The notes: a model not told the origin generated them from the sequence alone. DNA of 64,000 bases from Alteraquisediminimonas sediminicola (GCF_019740335.1 NZ_JAHXZS010000005.1:124001-188000), one strand, 5' to 3'; shown: positions 10,314 through 21,032, numbered from the stretch's first letter. Numbers and translations are program-made.

Positions 10314-12587
10314 ATGACCCGTTCTTCACATGACCCTTTGCCTAGTCGGCAGCAAATCCTCGACTTCATCGCCAAGTCGGCCCAGCCTGCCGGAAAGCGG
10401 GAGATTGCGCGCGCCTTTGGGTTGCGCGGGCATGACAAGATCGCGCTCAAGGCGTTGTTGAAGGACATGGCGGATGAAGGGTTGATCGATTCCGCCCCGG
10501 GCCGCGCCTTTCATAAAATGGGCGGGGTACCGAAGGTGACGGTGCTGCGGATCGTCGATGCCGATGGCGATCAGGTTTTCGCCGTGCCGGAAAGCTGGCA
10601 GGCCGAGGGCAAGCCCCCGCCCCGTATCCGGGTGATCGAAGGACGGCGGCGGTCGGCGCTGGCCATTGGGGATCGCATTCTCGCCCGCACCGAAGAGGCG
10701 GGCCATGGCGTGATCGCCCATCCGATGAAGAAGCTCGCGCGCGGCGAGGAATTGATCCTTGGCGTGGTCGAGATGATGGAAAATCGGGCGTGGCTGCGCC
10801 CGGTCGACAAGAAAGAGCGCCGCGACACGATCATCAGCGACCTTGGCAATGCCCAGCCCGGCGATCTCGTGCTGGCCGAAAAGGCCGGACGCCCACCGCG
10901 CATTACCGCGCGGGTGACGGAAGTGCTGGGCGACCCATTTGCGCCGCGTTCGTTCAGCCTGATCGCGATCCATAAATTCGGCATTCCCGATCATTTCCCC
11001 ACAGAAGTGATAACCGAGGCCGAACAGATGGCGGCGCAGGCATTGGGCGAAGGCCGGGAAGATCTGCGCCATCTGCCGATCATCGCCATCGATCCAGTCG
11101 ATGCCCGCGATTTTGACGATGCCGTCTGGGCGACGCCGGATGATGACCCCGCCAATCCCGGCGGGTTTAAGGCGATTGTCGCCATTGCCGATGTCAGCTT
11201 TTACGTGCGCCCCGGATCGCAGCTTGACCGTCAGGCGAAAAAGCGCGGCAACAGCGTGTATTTCCCCGATCGGGTGGTGCCGATGTTGCCGGAGGCGCTG
11301 TCCGCCGATGTCTGTTCGTTGCGGGCCGATCATGATCGCGCGGCGATGGCATGCCATCTGCAAATCGATGCCAAGGGCCAGATTGCGACTTGGCGCTTTA
11401 CCCGCGCGTTGATCCGGGTGCGGGCGAATATCCCTTATGAACAGGCGCAGGCCGCGATGGATGGCGGCGAGCATCCGTGGAAGGCGGAGGCGCTGGAACC
11501 GTTATGGGCGTGCTGGCAGTTGCTATCCAAGGCGCGGGCGAAGCGCGATCCGCTGGAACTTAACTTGCCCGAACGGCGCGTGGTGCTGGATGCGGAGGGG
11601 CGGATTTTATCGGTTGCGCCGCGTGAACCGCTGGATGCCCATCGCGTGATCGAAGATTACATGATTTCGGCCAATGTCGCCGCTGCCAAGGCGTTGGAGG
11701 CGAAGAAGCAGCCGGTGATGTATCGCGTCCATGAACCACCGAGCCGCGAAAAGCTGGCGGCGTTGAAGGATTATCTCGAAACCTTCAATGTGCCGCTGGC
11801 CCTTGGGCAGGTGGTGACGCCGGAGACGTTCAATCGCATCCTTGATCGGGTCGATATTCTGTATCCGGATTCGGATGAAACCCGCGTCCTCATCACTGAA
11901 CAGATTTTACGCAGCCAGATGCAGGCCTATTATGCGCCGGTCAATGCAGGGCATTTCGGGCTGGCGCTGGGCAGCTATGCACATTTCACCTCGCCCATTC
12001 GCCGCTATGCCGATTTGCTGGTGCATCGGTCGTTGGTCGGGGCCTATCATCTCGATCCGGCGCGCCGGGAGACATCGCTGACCGGCACCGAGGCCGAAAG
12101 GATGACCCCGATTGGCGAGCTGATTTCCGCCTGCGAACGCCGCGCGATGGAGGCCGAGCGCGAGACGGTCGATCGCTATGTCGCGGCTTTTCTGGCGACC
12201 AAGGTCGGTGAAGTGCTGGAAACCCGCATTACCGGGGTGATGGATTTCGGGTTCTTTGCCACGGTCGAAGGGCTGGGCGGAGATGGACTGGTGCCGGTAT
12301 CGACCCTTGGGGTGGAGCGTTTTCACTTCGATGAAAAGGCCCGCACGCTGACGGGTGCGGAAACGGGTGAGCAATATCGCGTCGGGCAAAGGCTTGAATT
12401 GCGGCTGGCCGAGGCCAACCCGATTTCCGCCGCATTGCGATTCGAACTGCCGGAAGGGGCGAACCATTTGCCATTCAGGGGACGGCGTCCGGAATCGGGC
12501 CGCAACAACAAAGCGGGCGGCAAGGATCGACGTCCAACCGCGAACAAGCGTGGCCGCCCGGCCAATATTCGTCATCGCGGTCGATAA
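10314..12587 (+). CDS. rnr: Ribonuclease R
   Basis: This is a processive 3'-5' exoribonuclease that degrades structured RNA. The 757-residue protein has an N-terminal winged-helix segment, cold-shock-like domains, the RNB catalytic core with IDPVDARDFDDAVWA (metal-binding aspartates, about residues 258-270) and HFTSPIRRYADLLVHR, then an S1 domain and a basic Arg/Lys/Gly-rich tail. This matches RNase R rather than RNase II in length and tail. No clear Shine-Dalgarno precedes the ATG at 10314. It follows the terminator at 10237-10272, so its promoter should lie in the 41-base gap or within that terminator region. Confidence 0.96.
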   Translation: MTRSSHDPLPSRQQILDFIAKSAQPAGKREIARAFGLRGHDKIALKALLKDMADEGLIDSAPGRAFHKMGGVPKVTVLRIVDADGDQVFAVPESWQAEGKPPPRIRVIEGRRRSALAIGDRILARTEEAGHGVIAHPMKKLARGEELILGVVEMMENRAWLRPVDKKERRDTIISDLGNAQPGDLVLAEKAGRPPRITARVTEVLGDPFAPRSFSLIAIHKFGIPDHFPTEVITEAEQMAAQALGEGREDLRHLPIIAIDPVDARDFDDAVWATPDDDPANPGGFKAIVAIADVSFYVRPGSQLDRQAKKRGNSVYFPDRVVPMLPEALSADVCSLRADHDRAAMACHLQIDAKGQIATWRFTRALIRVRANIPYEQAQAAMDGGEHPWKAEALEPLWACWQLLSKARAKRDPLELNLPERRVVLDAEGRILSVAPREPLDAHRVIEDYMISANVAAAKALEAKKQPVMYRVHEPPSREKLAALKDYLETFNVPLALGQVVTPETFNRILDRVDILYPDSDETRVLITEQILRSQMQAYYAPVNAGHFGLALGSYAHFTSPIRRYADLLVHRSLVGAYHLDPARRETSLTGTEAERMTPIGELISACERRAMEAERETVDRYVAAFLATKVGEVLETRITGVMDFGFFATVEGLGGDGLVPVSTLGVERFHFDEKARTLTGAETGEQYRVGQRLELRLAEANPISAALRFELPEGANHLPFRGRRPESGRNNKAGGKDRRPTANKRGRPANIRHRGR

Positions 12588-12624
12588 TCGTCGAACTGCG
12601 TTGGTTTATGTCGATAATCCTCGA
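12580..12624 (+). repeat. Two-copy 15-bp direct repeat between rnr and the patatin gene
   Basis: GTCGATAATCGTCGA (12580-12594, overlapping the rnr stop) recurs as GTCGATAATCCTCGA (12610-12624) with one mismatch. The 30-bp period places both copies on nearly the same face of the helix (about three turns). It may be a regulator site for the following gene or a small local duplication. Confidence 0.55.
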
Positions 12625-12655
12625 CAGGGACGGCAGCGGCTGACACGGTAAGACC

Positions 12656-14980
12656 ATGCGCGACAAGGAGCTTCGCCTCGCCCTGATCTGTTACGGCGGC
12701 ATTAGCCTCGCCGTATATATGCATGGCATCACCCGGGAGATCTGGCAGATCATCCGAGCGAGCGAGCGGTTCAATCGTCACATCATTGCGCTGGATGAAA
12801 CACCGCCTGCCCCCTGCCCTTATGACGAATTGCTGGCCTATGTGGCCGGACGGGGCATCCGGTTGCGGGTGATGGTCGATATTATCGCCGGGGCGAGCGC
12901 GGGCGGGATCAACGGGATTTTTCTGGGGCAGGCCATCGCGACCGGCCAATCGCTCGATCCATTGACGGACCTCTGGCTGGATAAGGCCGATGTCGATCAA
13001 TTGCTCGATCCCGATGCGCGGCCATGGTCGTGGTTCAGCAAATGGTGGGCGGTGCCGATTGCGTGGCTGGCGTTACGACGCCCCGGCGGATCGATCAACG
13101 CGACGGTCGAACCGGAAAGCCGGGCCGAGGTGCGTCGCAAATTGTCGAACTTTGTGCGGGGGCGGTGGTTCGCCCCGCCCTTTGGTGGACCGTTGTTCAC
13201 GCGAATTTTGCTGACGGCGCTGGATGCGATGGCGCGACAGCCCGCCGGGCCGCGATTGTTGCCCGCCGATCATCCGCTCGATTTGCTAGTGACGGTGACA
13301 GACTTTGGCGGCCATGCGGAATGGTTGAAATTGAGCGGCACCGTCACGGTCGAAGAACATGAGCATCGCCTGACCATCGGCTTTACCGATGACGGGCGGC
13401 GGGCGGGCGCGAGCATCCCGAGCCTTGCCTTTGCGGCGCGGGCGACGGCGTCTTTTCCCGGCGCATTTCCACCTTTTACCGTGACCGAAATGGATGACGT
13501 GTTGCATGCCGATGACCGCGAATGGGCGGATCGCGAGGCGTTCATGGCACGGTTGCTGCCGCATATGGGCCAAGGGACAGACCCTGAATCCTTGGTACTG
13601 ATCGATGGATCGGTACTGGCCAATGCGCCGTTCAAGCCCGCGATGCAGGCCTTGCGCGACCGCCCGGCACGGCGCGAAATCGACCGACGCTTCGTCTATA
13701 TCGATCCCAAGCCGGGCCTGCGCGGCGGCGGTGGACGACCGGGTCGCAAGGCAGGGCCGCCGGGGTTTTTCACCACGATTTTTGGCGCTTTGTCGGACAT
13801 TCCCCGCGAACAGCCGATCCGCGACAATCTGGAGGCGCTGGAACAGCGTTCCAGCCGCATCCGGCGCATGCAGCACATCCTTGATGCGGTGCGGCCAGAA
13901 GTCGAGGTCGTCATGGCCGAGACCTTTGGCCATACACTGTTTCTTGATCGGCCCACCCCGGCGCGGCTCAATACATGGCGGCAAAAGGCGCAGCATGAGG
14001 CGGCCAAAAGGGCGGGCTATTTCTATCCGAGCTATGGCCATTTGAAATTGAGCCAAATTGCGGAAGAGCTGGCCCGGATCGTCAATGCGATGTGCGGGAA
14101 CCATGATGCGTTGACGCAGGAAATCGTGCGCCAGTCGATCTGGACCGCGATCCGGGTGCGCGGCATTGATTCACTGTCGGCCATGACTGCCGAAGGGGCA
14201 TCGGACGCGACCATCGATTTTTTCCGCAACCATGATCTTGGCTTTCGCATTCGGCGGTTGCGGATGCTCAATCGCAAGGCGGCGACGCTGCATGCCGCGA
14301 CCAAGCCGGGACCGGAACGCGACGCGGTACAGACGTTGCGCGAAGTGATTTTTACGTCGCTCGCGGATTATCTCGACCGCGAACGGGTCGATTTTCACCG
14401 GGATCGGATCGGACCGATCTTATCCGAAATACATACAAGGCCTGAGGCCGTGCTGGACGCAATTGCGGAGGTCCGGGATTTGCGCGCGGTGGATGAAAAG
14501 GCGGAGCAATTGCTCGCCGATGGCCTTGCCCAACTGCCGAAGCCATTGCGGCGCGATATGTTGCTCGGTTATTTGGGATTTCCTTTTTACGACATTGCGA
14601 CCTTGCCATTGTTGCAAGAGGCGGATGTCGATGAATTCGATCCGATCACGGTCGATCGCATTTCGCCGGTCGATGCACAATCTTTACGCAAGGGCGGGCC
14701 GGAGGCGACGCTTAAAGGGATACAGTTCAACAGCTTTGGCGCATTTTTCAGCCGCCGCTATCGCGAGAATGATTATCTTTGGGGGCGGTTGCACGGGGCG
14801 GAGCGGATGATCGACATTGTGCTATCTTCGCTGGAAAGCGATGATTATCCCGATCCCAAAACGATCATGGGCTTTAAACGGGCGGCATTTGGCCGGATTT
14901 TGGCGGAAGAACGGCCAAGATTATTGCTGATCGCCGCGTTGATTGACGAATTGGAGGCGCAGATTGCCGGTTGGGAGTAG
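12656..14980 (+). CDS. Patatin-like phospholipase with DUF3376-type C-terminal region
   Basis: This is a 774-residue predicted serine lipid acyl hydrolase. Near the N-terminus it has the glycine-rich oxyanion segment YGGISLAVYMHG and the nucleophile elbow GASAGG (Ser about 81). Near residue 317 it has DGSVLANAPF, which provides the catalytic aspartate of the patatin Ser-Asp dyad. The long remainder resembles the DUF3376 extension found in bacterial patatin-like proteins. There is no signal peptide, so it is probably cytoplasmic or peripherally membrane-bound. The substrate is unknown. It lies 68 bases downstream of rnr on the same strand and may share its transcript. Confidence 0.88.
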   Translation: MRDKELRLALICYGGISLAVYMHGITREIWQIIRASERFNRHIIALDETPPAPCPYDELLAYVAGRGIRLRVMVDIIAGASAGGINGIFLGQAIATGQSLDPLTDLWLDKADVDQLLDPDARPWSWFSKWWAVPIAWLALRRPGGSINATVEPESRAEVRRKLSNFVRGRWFAPPFGGPLFTRILLTALDAMARQPAGPRLLPADHPLDLLVTVTDFGGHAEWLKLSGTVTVEEHEHRLTIGFTDDGRRAGASIPSLAFAARATASFPGAFPPFTVTEMDDVLHADDREWADREAFMARLLPHMGQGTDPESLVLIDGSVLANAPFKPAMQALRDRPARREIDRRFVYIDPKPGLRGGGGRPGRKAGPPGFFTTIFGALSDIPREQPIRDNLEALEQRSSRIRRMQHILDAVRPEVEVVMAETFGHTLFLDRPTPARLNTWRQKAQHEAAKRAGYFYPSYGHLKLSQIAEELARIVNAMCGNHDALTQEIVRQSIWTAIRVRGIDSLSAMTAEGASDATIDFFRNHDLGFRIRRLRMLNRKAATLHAATKPGPERDAVQTLREVIFTSLADYLDRERVDFHRDRIGPILSEIHTRPEAVLDAIAEVRDLRAVDEKAEQLLADGLAQLPKPLRRDMLLGYLGFPFYDIATLPLLQEADVDEFDPITVDRISPVDAQSLRKGGPEATLKGIQFNSFGAFFSRRYRENDYLWGRLHGAERMIDIVLSSLESDDYPDPKTIMGFKRAAFGRILAEERPRLLLIAALIDELEAQIAGWE

Positions 14981-15079
14981 GCAGCGCCCCGAATGAAGGC
15001 TAGGATTGCAGGCTTGGCAGGGGTAAAATCCTGATAGATGATGGCGACATCAATTTGGGCGCATGGGGGTGTTTGGACG

Positions 15080-15430
15080 ATGCAGTTTCTGAAAACCCTG
15101 TTTTGGGTCATGCTGGCGGTGATTGCGGTCGCCTTTGCGGCCAATAACTGGATCGTCGTATCGATCAAATTATGGGGCGAAACCAGCCTCGACACCAAAT
15201 TGCCAGTGTTGATGCTGGTCTCATTCCTGTTGGGCCTTGTGCCGTTGCTGCTGTGGCATCACGCATCGAAATGGTTGTTGCGGCGGAAATTGTCCCGGCT
15301 GGAGGCCGCATTGGCGAATGAGCAAGCGACCCGGCCCCATGATCGGCTTGACCCGCTTGACAAAGACGCCTCAGACCTGACACCGGCACCATCTGCGGCG
15401 CCAATGGCCGTTCCTCCGGGGGTTGCATGA
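15080..15430 (+). CDS. lapA: LapA domain-containing inner membrane protein
   Basis: This 116-residue protein has two transmembrane helices (about residues 5-22 and 38-60), separated by a short loop. A basic, amphipathic cytoplasmic helix (RRKLSRLEAALANEQA) follows, as in the LapA/DUF1049 family linked to lipopolysaccharide homeostasis in enterobacteria. The frame is open from 15038, but MQFLKTLFWVMLAV at 15080 is the family-like start. The stop overlaps the pyrF start in ATGA at 15427, so the two are translationally coupled. It heads the lapA-pyrF-trpFBA-accD-folC run. Confidence 0.85.
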   Translation: MQFLKTLFWVMLAVIAVAFAANNWIVVSIKLWGETSLDTKLPVLMLVSFLLGLVPLLLWHHASKWLLRRKLSRLEAALANEQATRPHDRLDPLDKDASDLTPAPSAAPMAVPPGVA

Positions 15431-16104
15431 CACGTTCACCGATTTTTGTTGCTATCGATACGCCAGATCTGGAGCGCGCCAAGCAGATCGCGGCACAGGT
15501 CCATCATCATGTCGGCGGGATCAAGCTGGGGCTTGAATTCTTTGTCGCCAATGGCCGGGCTGGGGTAAAGGACATGGCGGCATTGGGCCTGCCGATCTTT
15601 CTCGACCTGAAATTTCACGACATTCCCAATACCGTCGGCAAGGCGATACAGGCGTTGCGTCCATTAGAACCGGCGATCATCACCGTGCATGCCGCAGGTG
15701 GCCGGGCGATGATGGAAGATGCGAAGGCCGCGGCCCCGCTTGGCACCAAGGTCGTTGCGGTGACCGTGCTGACCAGCCTTGATAGCGATGATCTGACCGC
15801 CATCGGCATCGACTCCGACCCGCATGAACAGGTCGAACGCCTGACCCGTCTGGCGATGGAGGCCGGATTGGATGGCGTGGTCTGTTCGGGCAATGAAGTC
15901 GCCGCCGCCAAGAAGATCTGGCCCAAGGGCTATTTCGTGGTGCCGGGCGTCCGTCCGGCCAATGGCGTGATCGGTGATCAGAAGCGTACGATGACTCCCC
16001 GCCAGGCGATGGATAATGGCGCATCGATCCTGGTCATCGGTCGTCCGATCACCAAATCGGAAAATCCCGATCAAGCCGCGCGCGAGATTGAAGCGACGCT
16101 GTAA
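15427..16104 (+). CDS. pyrF: Orotidine 5'-phosphate decarboxylase
   Basis: The enzyme catalyses the last step of UMP synthesis, OMP to UMP plus CO2. The 225-residue TIM barrel begins IFVAIDTPDLERA and carries the catalytic Asp-Lys-Asp array in FLDLKFHDIPNTV (about residues 57-69). The phosphate-binding end has VPGVRP and ASILVIGRPIT. Its start overlaps the lapA stop by ATGA, and trpF follows after 11 bases. Confidence 0.97.
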   Translation: MTRSPIFVAIDTPDLERAKQIAAQVHHHVGGIKLGLEFFVANGRAGVKDMAALGLPIFLDLKFHDIPNTVGKAIQALRPLEPAIITVHAAGGRAMMEDAKAAAPLGTKVVAVTVLTSLDSDDLTAIGIDSDPHEQVERLTRLAMEAGLDGVVCSGNEVAAAKKIWPKGYFVVPGVRPANGVIGDQKRTMTPRQAMDNGASILVIGRPITKSENPDQAAREIEATL

Positions 16105-16115
16105 GAGGCCGAAAA

Positions 16116-16757
16116 ATGCCCGTTCAGGCCAAGATTTGCGGACTATCCACGCCCGATACATTGGAGGCGGCAATCCTGCATGGCGCAAGCCATGTCGGTT
16201 TTGTACATTTCCCGAAAAGCCCGCGCCATCTCGGCTTTGAGGCCTTGGCCGGGCTGGCGCAGCACGTGCCGGATAGGATCGGGCGGGTTGGGGTCATTGT
16301 CGACGCCGATGATGAAATGATCACAGCAATGGTGCAGGCCGGACGGCTCACCGCCATTCAGTTGCACGGCAAGGAAACGGCAGAGCGCGTGGCCGAGGTC
16401 AAAAGATTGACCGGGATTGAGGTGTGGAAAGCCGTGGCGGTGCGGACCGGGGCCGATCTGCGCGAGGCCGCGCGATTTGTCGGGGCGGCGGACCTGTTAT
16501 TATATGATGCCAAGCCGCCGGAAGGTGCCGATTTGCCGGGCGGATTGGGCATCAGTTTCGATTGGGAATTGCTGCGCGGCGTGCGCCATGCCTTGCCTTG
16601 GGCCTTATCCGGCGGGCTGGATGCAGACAGCGTGGCGCAGGCCGTTGCCATCACCGGGGCAACGCTATTGGACATTTCTTCCGGGGTCGAAAGCACGCCG
16701 GGCGTGAAGAATGTGGACAAAATCGCCCAATTCCTTAAAGCAACGTCGTTATTATGA
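16116..16757 (+). CDS. trpF: Phosphoribosylanthranilate isomerase
   Basis: The enzyme carries out the Amadori rearrangement of phosphoribosylanthranilate in tryptophan synthesis. The 213-residue barrel starts [13 protein letters not shown] (catalytic Cys in KICG). It contains [14 protein letters not shown], the [16 protein letters not shown] loop with the catalytic Asp, and [11 protein letters not shown] plus [14 protein letters not shown] at the phosphate-binding end. It overlaps trpB in ATGA at 16754. The order trpF-trpB-trpA is the common alphaproteobacterial arrangement. Confidence 0.97.
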   Translation: MPVQAKICGLSTPDTLEAAILHGASHVGFVHFPKSPRHLGFEALAGLAQHVPDRIGRVGVIVDADDEMITAMVQAGRLTAIQLHGKETAERVAEVKRLTGIEVWKAVAVRTGADLREAARFVGAADLLLYDAKPPEGADLPGGLGISFDWELLRGVRHALPWALSGGLDADSVAQAVAITGATLLDISSGVESTPGVKNVDKIAQFLKATSLL

Positions 16758-17986
16758 CCCTGACCAACTCATTCCGCGCCCAACCCGATGATTCCGGGCA
16801 TTTTGGGCAATTTGGTGGCCGCTATGTCGCCGAAACATTGATGCCGATGATTCTGGAACTGGAGCGCGAATATCGGGCGGCTAAGGCTGATCCCGCGTTT
16901 GCCGCCGAGTTTGAGGATCTGTTGACCCATTATGTCGGTCGGCCCAGCCCCTTATATTTCGCGAGCCGGTTGACCGAATTTGTTCGCTCTACGGCCAAGC
17001 CCGGCAAGGGCGCGAAAATCTATCTCAAGCGCGATGAGCTGAACCATACCGGCGCGCACAAGATCAACAATTGCGTCGGCCAGATTCTGTTGGCCAAGCG
17101 CATGGGCAAGACCCGCATCATCGCGGAAACCGGCGCGGGCCAACATGGCGTGGCGACGGCGACCGTGGCGGCGTTATTTGGCCTGCCGTGCGTTATCTTC
17201 ATGGGCGCGACGGACGTTGAGCGGCAAAAGCCGAATGTGTTCCGGATGAAATTGCTCGGCGCGGAAGTGCGCCCGGTGACATCGGGCGCAGGCACGCTGA
17301 AAGATGCGATGAACGATGCGTTGCGCGATTGGGTCGCCAATGTGGACGATACTTTTTACATCATCGGCACCGCCGCTGGTCCCCATCCCTATCCCGAACT
17401 GGTGCGCGATTTCCAATCGGTGATCGGCAAGGAAGCGCGCGAACAGATTCTCGAACGCGAAGGTCGTTTGCCGGATTTGCTGGTTGCGGCCATTGGTGGC
17501 GGGTCGAACGCGATTGGCCTGTTCCATCCGTTCCTCGATGATGAGGAAGTGGCGATGCTGGGCGTAGAAGCCGCAGGCCATGGCCTTGATACCGATGCCC
17601 ATGCGGCGTCGCTCGCCGGGGGTGAACCGGGCATTCTTCATGGCAACAAGACCTATTTGTTGCAGGATGACGATGGCCAGATCATCGAAGCGCACAGCAT
17701 TTCCGCTGGCCTTGATTATCCGGGCATCGGGCCGGAACATAGCTGGCTCCACAGCATCGGGCGGGTCGAATATACCTCGGCCACCGATATGGAGGCGCTG
17801 GAAGCATTCAAGACCATGTGCGCGGTTGAAGGCATTATTCCGGCGCTGGAACCGAGCCACGCCATGTCTGCCGTGATCAAGCGCGCCGCCGAAATGGATG
17901 CGGACCAGATCATTATCGCCAATCTTTGCGGTCGGGGGGACAAGGATATTTTCACGGTCGCCGACGCCTTGGGGGTGACGATATGA
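16754..17986 (+). CDS. trpB: Tryptophan synthase beta subunit
   Basis: This PLP enzyme condenses indole with serine. The 410-residue protein opens with [17 protein letters not shown]. The PLP lysine lies in [10 protein letters not shown] (about K103), [16 protein letters not shown] forms part of the active site, and the PLP phosphate loop is [10 protein letters not shown]. It is of standard TrpB1 length. It overlaps trpF upstream and trpA downstream by four bases each, which supports stoichiometric synthesis of the alpha2beta2 complex. Confidence 0.98.
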   Translation: MTLTNSFRAQPDDSGHFGQFGGRYVAETLMPMILELEREYRAAKADPAFAAEFEDLLTHYVGRPSPLYFASRLTEFVRSTAKPGKGAKIYLKRDELNHTGAHKINNCVGQILLAKRMGKTRIIAETGAGQHGVATATVAALFGLPCVIFMGATDVERQKPNVFRMKLLGAEVRPVTSGAGTLKDAMNDALRDWVANVDDTFYIIGTAAGPHPYPELVRDFQSVIGKEAREQILEREGRLPDLLVAAIGGGSNAIGLFHPFLDDEEVAMLGVEAAGHGLDTDAHAASLAGGEPGILHGNKTYLLQDDDGQIIEAHSISAGLDYPGIGPEHSWLHSIGRVEYTSATDMEALEAFKTMCAVEGIIPALEPSHAMSAVIKRAAEMDADQIIIANLCGRGDKDIFTVADALGVTI

Positions 17987-18774
17987 GCCGCCTTGCCGAC
18001 AGCTTTGCCCGTTGCCGCGCCGAAGGGCGGGCGGCGTTGGTTACTTTTGTGACCGGGGGCGATCCGAACCCGGCGGCCACGCCTGCGATTCTTGATGCGC
18101 TGGTCGAAGGCGGTGCGGATGTGATCGAACTCGGCATGCCGTTCACCGATCCGATGGCCGATGGCCCCGCGATCCAGCGCGCGAATATCCGCAGCCTTGA
18201 GGCCGGGACCAAGACCGCCGATCTGTTGCGGATCGCCACGGAATTCCGTGCGCGTCACCCGCAGGTGCCGTTGGTGTTGATGGGCTATGCCAATCCGATG
18301 GTGAAGCGCGGGCCGGAATGGTTTGCGAACGCCGCCAAGCAAGCGGGCGTCGATGGCGTCATCTGCGTCGATATTCCGCCGGAAGAAGATGCCGAGCTTG
18401 GCCCCGCCTTGCGCGCGGCGGGGATCGATCTCATCCGCCTTGCGACGCCGACATCGGATGCGGAACGCCTGCCGACCATCATGGATGGGGCATCGGGCTT
18501 TATCTATTATGTGTCGGTCGCCGGGATTACCGGCATGCAGCAGGCCGCCCAGTCGAGCATTGATACAGCTGTGGCCCGGCTGAAAACCTTTACCAACCTG
18601 CCGATTGCCGTCGGTTTTGGCGTACGCACGCCAGAACAGGCAGCCGCCATTGGCAAGGTATCGGATGGCGTTGTTGTGGGGTCGGCGCTTGTCGACCTTG
18701 TTGCCGAACATGGCGAACAGGCAGCCGGACCAGTGCGCGACCTTGTCGCCAAGCTGTCCGCTGCGCTGCGATAG
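17983..18774 (+). CDS. trpA: Tryptophan synthase alpha subunit
   Basis: It cleaves indole-3-glycerol phosphate to indole and passes it to TrpB through the interdomain tunnel. The 263-residue barrel contains [11 protein letters not shown], the catalytic Glu and Asp segment [17 protein letters not shown], and [13 protein letters not shown]. The frame extends upstream to 17926, but [16 protein letters not shown] at 17983 overlaps the trpB stop in ATGA and matches the family start. Confidence 0.97.
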   Translation: MSRLADSFARCRAEGRAALVTFVTGGDPNPAATPAILDALVEGGADVIELGMPFTDPMADGPAIQRANIRSLEAGTKTADLLRIATEFRARHPQVPLVLMGYANPMVKRGPEWFANAAKQAGVDGVICVDIPPEEDAELGPALRAAGIDLIRLATPTSDAERLPTIMDGASGFIYYVSVAGITGMQQAAQSSIDTAVARLKTFTNLPIAVGFGVRTPEQAAAIGKVSDGVVVGSALVDLVAEHGEQAAGPVRDLVAKLSAALR

Positions 18775-18783
18775 GAGAAACAG

Positions 18784-19638
18784 ATGAGCTGGCTCCACCG
18801 GGTACGCAAGGGTATCGCATCGATCACCAAGCGCGAGACGCCCGACAATCTCTGGCACAAATGCCCCAAATGCGCGCAGATGATCTTCACCCGCGAATTT
18901 GAAGACAATGCCCATGTCTGCCCCAAATGCGAGCATCATGGTCGCATCGGCCCCAAGGCACGCTTTCACGCGCTGTTCGATGAGGGCAGCTGGACGGTGC
19001 TGGCCCAGCCCGCCGTGCGCGAAGACCCGCTGAAATTCCGCGATCAAAAGCGCTATACCGACCGCATCAAGGCCGCACGGACCGCGACCGGCGAGACGGA
19101 CGCGCTGATCAACGCCAAGGGCAAGATCGAGGGCCAGAAGGCCGTGATCGGCGTGCAGGACTTTGCGTTTATGGGCGGATCAATGGGTCTGGGCGTGGGC
19201 GCGGCTTTTGTCGTCGGCGCGCGTCAGGCGATTGCCGACAAATGCCCCTATATCATCTTCACGGCAGCGGGCGGCGCGCGGATGCAGGAAGGCATTTTGT
19301 CGCTGATGCAAATGCCGAAGACGACCGTGGCGATTGCCGAGCTGCGCGATGCGGGCCTGCCCTATATTGTCGTGCTGACCGACCCGACCACGGGCGGCGT
19401 GACGGCGAGCTATGCCATGTTGGGCGATGTCCAGATTTCCGAACCGGGCGCGTTGATCGGCTTTGCCGGGCAGCGGGTGATCGAGAACACGATCCGCGAG
19501 AAATTGCCGGAAGGCTTTCAGCGGGCGGAATATCTGCTTGATCACGGGATGCTCGATATGGTCGTCCATCGCCATGAACTGCGGGCGACGCTGGCACAGT
19601 TGATCGGCTATCTCGCACCTGGCAAGAAGGCGGCGTAA
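18784..19638 (+). CDS. accD: Acetyl-CoA carboxylase carboxyltransferase subunit beta
   Basis: This is the beta half of the carboxyltransferase that forms malonyl-CoA for fatty acid synthesis; accA is not in the window. The 284-residue protein has the AccD zinc ribbon, with cysteines at residues 27, 30, 46 and 49 (KCPKC and VCPKC). A crotonase-fold carboxyltransferase domain follows, with [15 protein letters not shown] and [17 protein letters not shown]. It starts nine bases after trpA with GGAGAAAC as SD and precedes folC, an order also found in many other proteobacteria. Confidence 0.97.
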   Translation: MSWLHRVRKGIASITKRETPDNLWHKCPKCAQMIFTREFEDNAHVCPKCEHHGRIGPKARFHALFDEGSWTVLAQPAVREDPLKFRDQKRYTDRIKAARTATGETDALINAKGKIEGQKAVIGVQDFAFMGGSMGLGVGAAFVVGARQAIADKCPYIIFTAAGGARMQEGILSLMQMPKTTVAIAELRDAGLPYIVVLTDPTTGGVTASYAMLGDVQISEPGALIGFAGQRVIENTIREKLPEGFQRAEYLLDHGMLDMVVHRHELRATLAQLIGYLAPGKKAA

Positions 19639-19655
19639 GCCGCCCGAACTGGCCC

Positions 19656-20984
19656 ATGGCCGACAAGGCGCGATCTTCCAATCCTCAAGTACAGGCGCAA
19701 CTGGACCGGCTGACGATGCTGTCGCCGGGGCGCGATGTGCTGGGCCTTGAACGGATATCGCTATTATTGGCGCGGCTGGGCAATCCGCAACTGGCGCTGC
19801 CGCCCGTGTTTCATGTCGCCGGGACCAATGGCAAGGGATCGACCTGCGCCCTGCTCCGCGCGATGCTGGAGGCGGCGGGACATCGCGCCCATGTCTATTC
19901 CAGCCCGCATCTGGTGCGGTTTAACGAGCGGATACGGCTGGCGGGGCGGTTGATCGATGATGCGCCATTGGCTGCGCTGCTGTCCGAAGTGCTGGATGTG
20001 GCGGCGGGGATTGAACCGAGCTTTTTCGAGGTGACGACCGCCGTGGCATTCCTTGCCTTTGCCCGCACGCCTGCCGATGCCTGTATCATCGAGGTGGGCC
20101 TTGGCGGGCGATTGGATGCGACCAATGTGCTGATCGATCCATTGGTCGCGGGCGTTGCCCAATTGGGCATGGATCATGAGGCATTTCTGGGCGACAGCCT
20201 GCCCGTCATTGCCGGGGAAAAGGCCGGGATTGCCAAGCCGGGTCGGCCATTGGTGACGCAAGATTATCCGGCGGCGCTGCGTCAGGTAGTGGCGGAAACG
20301 GCGACGCTGGCCGGGGCGGTGCATTATCCGCGCGGGGGCGATTGGGAGGCGCAGGTCGAGGCGGGCCGGTTGCATTATCGCGATGCCGCCGGGGCGTTGG
20401 ACCTGCCATTGCCTGCGCTGGCGGGCCAGCATCAGGCGGATAATGCCGCGCTTGCCGTTGCGATGTTGCGGCATCAGGACCGGCTGGAGGTATCTCCCGA
20501 GGCCATGGCGCAGGGGTTGATGGCGGCCCGCTGGCCTGCGCGGTTGCAGCCATTGCATGCCGGGCCGTTGCGCGATCTGTTGCCGGAAAACGCGACATTA
20601 CTGCTGGATGGCGCGCATAATCCGACGGCGGCCACAGTCGTAGCCGATCATCTGCGCGCGATGTTGTTGCCGGGGCAGCGCGTGCATCTGGTGGCCGGAC
20701 TGCTCGCGAACAAGGAATTGACGGGGGTGTTGGCCCCCTTTGCGGGCATTGCCGCCTCGTTAATCGCCGTGCCGGTGCCGGATCATGCCCATCATGCGCC
20801 GGATGTGCTGGCGGCACAGTCGCGGGCGTTGGGCATCGCTGCGGATGTCGCGGGGGATGTCGCAGCGGCGCTGGCGATGCTGACCGCCCGGATGGGGGAA
20901 GCGGAGCGGCCTCTCGTGTTGATCATGGGGTCGCTTTATCTTGCGGGCGTGGTGCTGGATGCCAATCGCGAATGGCCCGACTGA
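19656..20984 (+). CDS. folC: Bifunctional folylpolyglutamate synthase / dihydrofolate synthase
   Basis: The enzyme adds glutamate to dihydropteroate and to folates. The 442-residue Mur-ligase-like ATPase has the P-loop HVAGTNGKGST (about residues 52-62). FEVTTAVAFLAFAR, the EVGLGGRLDATN metal and substrate segment and LLDGAHNP of the C-terminal domain follow. It starts 17 bases after accD and closes the accD-folC pair. Its product feeds the metF/metH folate cycle seen at the right end of the window. Confidence 0.96.
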   Translation: MADKARSSNPQVQAQLDRLTMLSPGRDVLGLERISLLLARLGNPQLALPPVFHVAGTNGKGSTCALLRAMLEAAGHRAHVYSSPHLVRFNERIRLAGRLIDDAPLAALLSEVLDVAAGIEPSFFEVTTAVAFLAFARTPADACIIEVGLGGRLDATNVLIDPLVAGVAQLGMDHEAFLGDSLPVIAGEKAGIAKPGRPLVTQDYPAALRQVVAETATLAGAVHYPRGGDWEAQVEAGRLHYRDAAGALDLPLPALAGQHQADNAALAVAMLRHQDRLEVSPEAMAQGLMAARWPARLQPLHAGPLRDLLPENATLLLDGAHNPTAATVVADHLRAMLLPGQRVHLVAGLLANKELTGVLAPFAGIAASLIAVPVPDHAHHAPDVLAAQSRALGIAADVAGDVAAALAMLTARMGEAERPLVLIMGSLYLAGVVLDANREWPD

Positions 20985-21032
20985 CGCGCGGGACCATTGC
21001 ATCGCCCACGGCCATTGATTAGGGCTAATGAC

